Source: Verrucomicrobia bacterium GWC2_42_7 | GTDB lineage: Bacteria > Verrucomicrobiota > Verrucomicrobiia > Opitutales > GWC2-42-7-A | Assembly: GCA_001831055.1 (NCBI GenBank) | Contig: MIDO01000118.1 | Span: 1 to 11,097, forward strand | Length of the DNA: 11,097 bases | Direction of reading: 5' to 3' | Shown here: positions 6,503 through 11,097 of the stretch, one piece after another | How positions within the stretch are numbered: the stretch's first letter is position 1 | Layout of the letters: the number at the start of each line of letters is the position of its first letter | Translations under genes and position numbers: made by a program | Notes under the pieces: generated by a model | Database searches by the model: none | Seen by the model: the letters and a program-made list of their open reading frames with translations, nothing else | What the model was told of the DNA's origin: nothing

Positions 6503-6609
6503 TGCGGGGAAACTGCTTTTGGTCCCCCAAAAGCGTTTCCCCGCACCCCTTCCGAAAAGGAGGGAGTCTGCGCTCTAATAAGTTCTTTTAGAACTTGTTA
6601 GAGCGCAGA
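6503..6609 (+). repeat. composite palindromic element, copy D (complete)
   Basis: Palindrome 1 (6503-6545) runs TGCGGGGAAACTGCTTTTGG to a CCAAAAGCGTTTCCCCGCA arm, paired throughout except for one bulged T, at the same place as the bulged G of copy B. The core CCCCTTCCGAAAAGGAG is at 6546-6562. Palindrome 2 (6567-6609) has arms TCTGCGCTCTAATAAGTTC and GAACTTGTTAGAGCGCAGA, 19 bp with one T-G wobble around a 5-nt loop. Copies B and D differ in both stems but keep the pairing and the order. It lies 51 nt after the oleC stop and may also serve as its terminator. Confidence 0.85.
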
Positions 6610-6705
6610 TGTAGTTCAAGTTATAATATGTCTTAGATATAGTTAAATGTATTGACTGTTGAGACGCTTTGGGTGGCACATCGAAATATGCAACGGCCTA
6701 AATTT

Positions 6706-6809
6706 ATTTGGCAATCAAAATCGTAAGATTTTGATTGCCAAATCGTTGGTTTTTCTTGGGAAGGTTGCGGAAACCCTTCTTTTTTACCTCAAAAAGAAGG
6801 GTTTCCGCA
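6706..6809 (+). repeat. two-hairpin element, copy 2
   Basis: Hairpin 1 (6706-6743) has 17-bp arms beginning ATTTGGCAATCAAAATC closed by a GTAA tetraloop (6723-6726). The spacer TCGTTGGTTTTTCTTGG is close to that of copy 3. Hairpin 2 (6766-6809) has 19-bp perfect arms, TGCGGAAACCCTTCTTTTT and its complement, around TACCTC. Unlike copies 1 and 3 it is not next to a start codon; the next gene is tRNA-Cys about 200 bp downstream. Confidence 0.85.
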
Positions 6810-7010
6810 TCTCGATTCTTAATATACACCTTCATTTCTTCGAAAATAGGGTTTTTGGAGGTGTCCAGTATTTCCTTCATAAAAAATGTTTTTGGGGGGA
6901 AAGACCAGATGTTAAACTTTTTTTTGAAGGGCAAAGAAGTGTTTCCCAAAAATATTTAAAAAACACTTGCTTTTTCAGTATACTTTTTTAGATTCTTGGA
7001 CCTGTTATAA

Positions 7011-7085
7011 GGCACGGTAGCCAAGTGGTAAGGCCGAAGTCTGCAAAACTTCTATGCGTCGGTTCAATTCCGACCCGTGCCTCCA
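7011..7085 (+). tRNA. tRNA-Cys (anticodon GCA), CCA encoded
   Basis: The 7-bp acceptor stem pairs GGCACGG (7011-7017) with CCGTGCC (7075-7081), with discriminator T at 7082 and CCA at 7083-7085. The D arm pairs GCC with GGC around AAGTGGTAA. The anticodon arm is GAAGT-CTGCAAA-ACTTC (7036-7052) with anticodon GCA at 7043-7045, specifying cysteine. The T arm is GTCGG-TTCAATT-CCGAC (7058-7074). All stems are perfectly paired and the gene looks functional. The genome-encoded CCA means no tRNA nucleotidyltransferase addition is needed for maturation. Confidence 0.97.
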
Positions 7086-7087
7086 TC

Positions 7088-7270
7088 CTATTTATTTGCT
7101 TCTCTAGAACATGGAGGATAGATGCATTTTGAAGCCAGAATGATTTGTGACTGTCCAACAATTATAGCAATGCCTTCATTCTCAATGTGTTTGTTTATGC
7201 GCGGAAAAAACCAGCAAACTCCTTTTTCTTGGTGACTATGGATTCCCTTGAAGTTTTTAGAGGACTTCAT
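7088..7270 (-). CDS. possible 60-residue protein overlapping the Sel1 gene end (ATGA)
   Basis: The ATG (7270-7268) shares an ATGA with the stop of the upstream Sel1-repeat gene, the usual arrangement for translational coupling, and the frame ends at 7088, two bases beyond the tRNA-Cys CCA. The predicted product begins MKSSKNFKGIHSHQEKG and ends YPPCSREANK. It has two cysteines, a hydrophobic stretch GIAIIVGQSQIILASK (34-49), no signal peptide, and no family I recognise. It may be a coupled small protein or a chance frame; the overlap is the only positive evidence. Confidence 0.3.
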   Translation of the reverse strand: MKSSKNFKGIHSHQEKGVCWFFPRINKHIENEGIAIIVGQSQIILASKCIYPPCSREANK

Positions 7271-8397
7271 CTTCTGATCCCAGGTTCTTGTTCCAAGCGT
7301 TGTTGTATTAGTTCGACTTCTTCTTTAGCATCGGCATCTCCTTGTTGCGCTGCTACTGTGTAAAAATGGAGAGCTTTTAGGAAATCTTGAGGAACTCCTT
7401 CTCCTTCGGCATAACAATATCCAAGGTTATAGCAAGCATTGGGCTCCCCCAGCTCTGCTGCTCGGATAAACCAATGAACCGCTTCTGCCATATCTTCCTT
7501 AGTCCATTTCCAATCAAGATAGAGCAAACCTAAGTCATTTTGAGCTAAAGCAAGTCCTTGTTCGGCGGCTATTGTGTAATAGCGGAGCGCTTTTGAGAAA
7601 TCTTGGGGGACTCCTTCTCCTTCGGCATAGCAACACCCAAGGTTATAGCAAGCATTGGGCTCCCCCAGCTCTGCTGCTCGGGTAAACCAACGAACCGCTG
7701 CTGCTGTATCTTTCTTGGTTACTTTCCCCTCGAAATAGAGCACACCTAATCTATTTTGAGCTAAGGCATCTCCTTGTTCGGCGGCTATTGTGTAATAGCT
7801 GAGAGCCTTTGAGAGATCTTGGGGGACTCCTTCTCCTTCGGTATAGCAGCACCCAAGGTTATAGCAAGCATTGGGCTCCCTCTGCTCTGCTGCTCGAATA
7901 AACCAATGAACCGCTGCTGCTATATTTTTATCCAAATAAGTTCCTTTTTGATAGCAGCATCCAAGATGGTTTTGTGCGTTACGATTACCGTTTGCCGCTG
8001 ATGTATACAACCATTGTAAAAATAAACGGTTATCTCTTTCTACTCCTACTCCTATACGATAAAATTGACTTAATATAAATTGAAGAAAGGTATTTCCTTC
8101 CACGGCTTTCACTTGAACTAGATGAGCTAGTTGACCTGCGATCTCATTACGGGGTGAAGCTGCCTCTTCAATCTCTTGATTTGTTCCGTTATCGCCGTAT
8201 TCGTATTGAGATAAGAGTCCAATTACTTGATCTAAAGCTTCGCTATCCTGATGGTTTTGTAAGAAATGCATGACCTCGTCATATTTCTCTTCTTGAATGA
8301 AAAACCTCACTTGCACAAGGTCATTTTTAGACAACTTTTCTGAATATGCATTTTGTAACACAATCAATAAAAGTAATAATAATTTTGGGATATTCAT
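7267..8397 (-). CDS. secreted Sel1-repeat protein
   Basis: The 376-residue product starts with a signal peptide, MNIPKLLLLLLIVLQNAYS, cleaved probably near residue 19, so it is exported to the periplasm or beyond. After a helical segment (20-103) come seven 36-residue Sel1-like repeats at 104-139, 140-175, 176-211, 212-247, 248-283, 284-319 and 320-355, with the usual LG.(C/L)Y..G......A..W(F/Y)..AA.(Q/L)G pattern. A basic/acidic tail (356-376) ends the protein. Sel1 repeats form alpha-solenoid scaffolds for protein-protein contacts and are common in host-associated bacteria; the partner here is unknown. Repeats alternate between two types, giving a 72-residue super-period. The ATG at 8397 puts the signal peptide at the N-terminus; an in-frame TTG at 8436 would add 13 polar residues, but its TTGACA looks more like a -35 box. 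Confidence 0.88.
   Translation of the reverse strand: MNIPKLLLLLLIVLQNAYSEKLSKNDLVQVRFFIQEEKYDEVMHFLQNHQDSEALDQVIGLLSQYEYGDNGTNQEIEEAASPRNEIAGQLAHLVQVKAVEGNTFLQFILSQFYRIGVGVERDNRLFLQWLYTSAANGNRNAQNHLGCCYQKGTYLDKNIAAAVHWFIRAAEQREPNACYNLGCCYTEGEGVPQDLSKALSYYTIAAEQGDALAQNRLGVLYFEGKVTKKDTAAAVRWFTRAAELGEPNACYNLGCCYAEGEGVPQDFSKALRYYTIAAEQGLALAQNDLGLLYLDWKWTKEDMAEAVHWFIRAAELGEPNACYNLGYCYAEGEGVPQDFLKALHFYTVAAQQGDADAKEEVELIQQRLEQEPGIRR
7393..7896 (-). repeat. 216-bp tandem repeat within the Sel1 gene
   Basis: Segments beginning at 7393, 7609 and 7825 are nearly identical for about 70 bp each (they encode NACYNLG(C/Y)CY(A/T)EGEGVPQD, preceded by RAAELGEP in the first two units and RAAEQREP in the third), at an exact 216-bp period. 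This equals two Sel1 repeats, so the array grew by duplication of repeat pairs. Close nucleotide identity, not only protein identity, suggests recent duplication or ongoing gene conversion. Confidence 0.85.
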
Positions 8398-8644
8398 ACG
8401 AATTGGATATTGTGCGTCTGTTTCATATATTGTCAAACATGCCCTCTACGAACTTCGGGATACTGCTATGTTAATTCCTTATCCAGGATTCGCTTTTTGA
8501 GGAAAAGAATCCTCTTTTCGCAAAAGAAAAAATCGATAGATTTTTATATGTTTTTTTTCGTAAAAAGTAAGGTTTTCGCACCTCTTTCATTTCTTGAACT
8601 TCTAATCTTGTCAATGGGGGGTGGATCTACTATACCTACACCTT

Positions 8645-9301
8645 ATGAAAACATCGGAGTCCGATTGTTCAGCGGAATCGTCTGCGCAATCGTTGAAAGA
8701 TTACCTATTATCGATGGGGATACTGCCCCAAAAGGCGAATTTGTTTTTCAGGGGGCTGGCGTTTGTTCTTGATTTGATTTTAATCACCTTGATTGTGTAC
8801 GTCATTATCCAAAAGTTTGTTCTACCGAATTACATGGACGCGGTAAACAAGATTGCTGAAATTATGACAAATGAGGCGATTGAAAACAAAAGGGAATCGT
8901 TACAAAGCTTGGCCAACACCCACTCCGACGTAAAGGAGTTACTTAATTATTTTCAAGGGATTACATGGGGGGTGCTCCTTTTGTATTTTGTTGTGAATGA
9001 AATTGTATTAAAAGGTGCAACTCTTGGAAAAAAGATTTTTCGTCTTACAACTATTAAGCTGGGAACAATGGGCCCGCCCAACGTTGCCGACATTCTTATG
9101 AGGTCTTTTGTTAAGGCCGCATCTATTGTTTTTTTCCTACCATTGTTTTTTATTACTTTTACTTTTGCTGCAATTACCATTCGAGGTCAGGCCGGACACG
9201 ATATCCTCTGCCAAACAATGGTGGTTGTTGACAGAAAACATCTTAGGAGAGGTATTGTGAAAGGAAATGAAGCGGAATCACCTCCTGAACCGTTGGAGTA
9301 A
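8645..9301 (+). CDS. RDD-family membrane protein
   Basis: A 218-residue inner-membrane protein is predicted from the ATG at 8645. The RDD signature is present: Arg36 and Asp43 in FFRGLAFVLDLILI, KGATLGKKIFRL (123-134), and GQAGHDILCQTMVV (181-194) supplying the second Asp. Three membrane segments are likely, at about 39-60, 106-123 and 158-178, with an extramembrane loop (61-105) between the first two. RDD proteins are mostly uncharacterised, with some linked to ion or small-molecule transport, so no substrate is proposed. An in-frame GTG at 8621 would add eight residues; the GGGGGG just before it overlaps the codon and could not serve as its Shine-Dalgarno. The gene diverges from the Sel1 gene and ymdB follows after 66 bp, possibly in one transcript. 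Confidence 0.85.
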   Translation: MKTSESDCSAESSAQSLKDYLLSMGILPQKANLFFRGLAFVLDLILITLIVYVIIQKFVLPNYMDAVNKIAEIMTNEAIENKRESLQSLANTHSDVKELLNYFQGITWGVLLLYFVVNEIVLKGATLGKKIFRLTTIKLGTMGPPNVADILMRSFVKAASIVFFLPLFFITFTFAAITIRGQAGHDILCQTMVVVDRKHLRRGIVKGNEAESPPEPLE

Positions 9302-9367
9302 AGTGGAAAATTTGAGAGCTGGATCTTGCGAAAAGGAAGTTTTCCTGGAAGTTAGCGTTACAAAGAT

Positions 9368-10153
9368 ATGGCAAAATTATTATTTTTAGGAGACATATGT
9401 GGACGTGGTGGGCGTCAGTGGGTGTCCCATCGGATCCCGACCTTGAGGCGGGAATTGGAATTGGATTTTGTTGTCGCAAATGGAGAAAATGCCGCTGGAG
9501 GATTTGGCATCACCGCAGATATTGTTCAAGAACTGCTCTCAAACGGCGTTGATGGCATAACGCTTGGAAACCATGTATGGGACCAACGGGGGTTCGACCA
9601 AGCCATTGATGGACTTCCCAAGGTATGCCGTCCTGCGAATTTGCCCGAAGGGTGCCCAGGTAGAGATTTTTTGATATTAGAACGCAATGGACTCAAAATA
9701 GGCGTTTTTAGCGTCATTGGTCGAGTGATGATGAATATGTCACTGGATTGCCCATTTAAGAAAGCAGACAAGTTAGTTTCTAAAAAACAGGGCCTTAATG
9801 GAATTTTTGTAGATATACATGCGGAGGCGACCTCAGAGAAGCAAGCAATGGGATGGTTTTTAGATGGGCGCGTAACTGCTGTTATCGGGACTCATACGCA
9901 TGTAGTAACTGCTGATGAAAAAATCATGCCAAAAGGAACTGCATTTCAAACCGATGCCGGATTATGTGGGTCGCACAGATCTATAATTGGCTGCGAGCCT
10001 GATCCGATTATTCACCGTTTCCTCACAGGTATCCCTTGCCGCCTAACCGTGGCTTCTGGCGATATCCGAATCAACGCTACCCTTATTACCTTTGACCCAA
10101 CAACTGGCCTCGCAACAGATATCCAACGCCTTGAAGATAAACAACCTGAATAG
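9368..10153 (+). CDS. ymdB: YmdB-like metallophosphoesterase (TIGR00282 family)
   Basis: The 261-residue product has normal family length and the binuclear-metal ligands: GDICGRGG with Asp9, VVANGENAAGG with Glu40 and Asn41, TLGNHVWD with Asn68 and His69, DIHAE with His151, and GTHTHVVTADE with His176 and His178. The Bacillus subtilis relative YmdB hydrolyses cyclic nucleotides and affects biofilm and motility programmes. Its role in other phyla is not settled, so activity is inferred from conserved residues only. No RNase Y gene, the common neighbour in Firmicutes, is present here; the upstream gene is an RDD membrane protein. The ATG at 9368 matches the conserved start and lacks a Shine-Dalgarno. 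The coding strand is G-rich early (G37:C18 at 9361-9480) and C-rich late (G20:C41 at 10021-10140). Confidence 0.93.
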   Translation: MAKLLFLGDICGRGGRQWVSHRIPTLRRELELDFVVANGENAAGGFGITADIVQELLSNGVDGITLGNHVWDQRGFDQAIDGLPKVCRPANLPEGCPGRDFLILERNGLKIGVFSVIGRVMMNMSLDCPFKKADKLVSKKQGLNGIFVDIHAEATSEKQAMGWFLDGRVTAVIGTHTHVVTADEKIMPKGTAFQTDAGLCGSHRSIIGCEPDPIIHRFLTGIPCRLTVASGDIRINATLITFDPTTGLATDIQRLEDKQPE

Positions 10154-10176
10154 GGGGAACTTTTTGGATCTCCCAA

Positions 10177-10299
10177 CAGGAAGAAGTTATTTTAAGTTTC
10201 GAGTGTGTTGGACATCGGCCTCACACTTCCTCACGGGATGTACGCTCGGCCGTATTCCCCTCGTCCGCCTGCTCGAAACCTCAAACTAACTTCTTTCTG
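10177..10299 (-). mobile_element. inverted-repeat element (MITE-like or structured RNA), complete copy 2
   Basis: The left arm (10177-10203) runs CAGGAAGAAGTTATTTTAAG to TTTCGAG and is complementary to the right arm (10272-10299), which runs CTCGAAACCTCAAAC to TTCTTTCTG, with a few mismatches and one indel. The body in reverse complement (CGAGCAGGCGGACGAGG ... GATGTCCAACACACTCG) aligns end to end with copy 1 at 4646-4769. Only the CGAG-proximal part of the arms is shared with that copy; the outer arm sequences differ. A 31-nt stretch (10186-10216) recurs exactly at 4521-4551. Confidence 0.7.
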
Positions 10300-10454
10300 G
10301 CTCCGAAAAAGAAATCTTTACTCGAGATCAAAAATTTTCGATTTTATCCCCGCAGTAAGTCTTTTTTGAATGGTCTTAAGGAAATTTGTTTTTTTAGGTA
10401 TAAAAATCTGTGATAGTTTTTTGTAATTCTCTATAAATTCAATGAATTCATTCC

Positions 10455-10555
10455 ATCGCCTAATCAAAATCGAGAGATTTTGATTAGGCGATCGTTAGTT
10501 TTTCTTAGGAAGGTCCGGAAACCTTTCTTTTCTCTTAAAAAGAAATGTTTCCGGA
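10455..10555 (+). repeat. two-hairpin element, copy 3 (upstream of rsmE)
   Basis: Hairpin 1 (10455-10492) has perfect 17-bp arms starting ATCGCCTAATCAAAATC, closed by a GAGA tetraloop (10472-10475). The spacer CGTTAGTTTTTCTTAGG is nearly that of copy 2. Hairpin 2 (10514-10555) has arms TCCGGAAACCTTTCTTTT and AAAAGAAATGTTTCCGGA with one mismatch. It ends 24 nt before the rsmE ATG, similar to the 29 nt between copy 1 and trxB. Confidence 0.85.
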
Positions 10556-10579
10556 TAATATTTCAGTCACTTTAATTTT

Positions 10580-11097
10580 ATGGCAGGGGTACGTGTATTT
10601 TATCCGAACTTGGTGGGGGAGGGGGAGGAAGTTGTTTTGAGTAATGATGAAAGTCATCACATTATCAATGTGTTACGTCTGGAAAGTGGACGGGACGTTG
10701 GCCTGTTGGATGGGAAAGGGCATGTTGCTTTGGGAAAGGTTATTAATCCTCATCCCAAAAGAGCAGTAGTAAGGATCTCATCGGTAAGCAGTTATAATAG
10801 AGAACTGCCGGAGATCATACTCGTACAAGCGGTCCCGAAAAGCAAAAATATGGACCTGATTGTGCGTCAAGCAACGGAATTGGGTGTTTCGGAAATAATC
10901 CCTTTATTAACAGGGCGTTCGGAGGTACGTGTCGAACAAGAACGTGCAATCAAAAAGGTGGATCATTGGCAAAATATCGCCATCGAAGCCTGTAAACAGT
11001 CAGGAAATCCATTTTTGACGCAAGTCGCCGAATGGCAATCTATTGGCGAAAAATTTCTCCATTCTATAAGTCGGGAAAATTCCACAATTATTTACGC
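10580..11097 (+). CDS. rsmE: 16S rRNA (uracil(1498)-N(3))-methyltransferase RsmE, 3' end outside window
   Basis: The frame is open from ATG 10580 to the window edge, giving 172 residues of a protein usually about 240-250 long. The N-terminal PUA-like domain contains the family feature SHHIINVLRLESGRDV (25-40). The start of the SPOUT methyltransferase domain follows, with LVQAVPKSKNMDLIVRQATELGVSEIIPLLTGRS across 81-114 and WQNIAIEACKQSG at 130-142. The enzyme uses S-adenosylmethionine to methylate N3 of U1498 in the decoding region of 16S rRNA within the 30S subunit. The SAM-binding knot lies beyond the edge and cannot be checked. No Shine-Dalgarno is present. A two-hairpin element ends 24 nt before the start and might shape its leader. 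Confidence 0.94.
   Translation, partial: MAGVRVFYPNLVGEGEEVVLSNDESHHIINVLRLESGRDVGLLDGKGHVALGKVINPHPKRAVVRISSVSSYNRELPEIILVQAVPKSKNMDLIVRQATELGVSEIIPLLTGRSEVRVEQERAIKKVDHWQNIAIEACKQSGNPFLTQVAEWQSIGEKFLHSISRENSTIIY

Larger units (their letters stand above)
6452..7010. other. 559-bp intergenic region oleC/tRNA-Cys
   Basis: The gap contains the best-preserved composite palindromic element (6503-6609) and two-hairpin copy 2 (6706-6809). The remaining 6810-7010 is AT-rich and contains no gene I would defend. A tRNA promoter must lie just before 7011; TTGCTT (6967) with TAGATT (6989) at 16-bp spacing is the only weak candidate seen. Confidence 0.5.
10154..10579. other. 426-bp intergenic region ymdB/rsmE
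   Basis: The gap begins with a palindrome-1-like GGGGGAACTTTTTGGATC (10154-10171), continues with the second complete inverted-repeat element (10177-10299), a degenerate core CTCCGAAAAAGAAATC (10301-10316) and two-hairpin copy 3 (10455-10555). The order palindrome-1 fragment, inverted-repeat element, core is the same as in the trxB-oleC gap, read in the opposite direction. The segment 10317-10454 is AT-rich without a recognisable feature. Confidence 0.6.

Noticed and set aside
6704..6949. Minus-strand frame including MKEILDTSKNPIFEEMKVY
   Set aside because: The internal stretch looks somewhat protein-like, but the second half runs through both hairpins of two-hairpin copy 2 and no ribosome-binding site precedes it. 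At most a gene remnant.
7393..7896. CRISPR array suggested by regularly spaced identical segments
   Set aside because: The 216-bp period is coding and in frame with Sel1 repeats; there are no short repeats with unique spacers.
8407..8436. Promoter for the Sel1 gene with consensus TTGACA at 8436-8431
   Set aside because: The -35 is perfect but the -10 (CAATAT at 18-bp spacing) matches only half of consensus and would leave an almost leaderless transcript; too weak to list.
8500..8580. Possible fourth, degenerate two-hairpin element (AAAAATCGATAGATTTTT and nearby GAGGA/TCCTC)
   Set aside because: Only the short loop-proximal stem resembles the family; spacer and second hairpin do not match, and the region is simple A/T-rich sequence.
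10092..10289. 65-codon plus-strand frame overlapping the ymdB end
   Set aside because: It overlaps ymdB out of frame and then reads through the inverted-repeat element.

Overview
This is a bacterial chromosomal segment of moderate G+C. It holds eight recognisable protein genes, one tRNA and unusually repeat-rich intergenic DNA. A diaminopimelate-type peptidoglycan organism is indicated by mpl (recycling of murein tripeptide) and dapB (diaminopimelate/lysine synthesis). An OleC-type olefin beta-lactone synthetase, a YmdB/TIGR00282 phosphoesterase, a thioredoxin reductase opening GTGCAG, and starts almost without Shine-Dalgarno sequences together suggest a member of the Verrucomicrobiota/PVC group. 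That placement is an inference from remembered family distributions and is not proven by the window.

Layout. Positions 1-1298 (minus) carry mpl, cut by the window edge. A 443-bp divergent gap with a tiny ORF behind a strong Shine-Dalgarno leads to dapB (1742-2464, plus). An array of palindromes joins dapB to ruvA (2711-3313), and a two-hairpin element precedes trxB (3589-4515). The trxB-oleC gap is a mosaic of a truncated repeat, a 124-bp inverted-repeat element and palindrome fragments. oleC (4826-6451) is followed by two further palindromic elements, tRNA-Cys (7011-7085), a possible 60-residue ORF overlapping the end of a secreted Sel1-repeat gene (7267-8397, minus), a divergent RDD membrane protein (8645-9301), ymdB (9368-10153), more repeats, and the 5' part of rsmE (10580 to the edge).

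The protein genes are mostly unrelated housekeeping functions: wall precursor and recycling, recombination, redox, rRNA methylation. They are separated by repeat-filled gaps, so each is probably its own transcription unit; the closest plus-strand pair is RDD-ymdB.

Two things stand out. First, at least three families of dispersed, strongly palindromic intergenic elements occur here. Copies differ in stem sequence while keeping pairing, which points to selected or replicating folded structures. Second, the core genes on both strands pass from G-rich 5' ends to C-rich 3' ends on their coding strand, an intragenic skew tied to gene direction.
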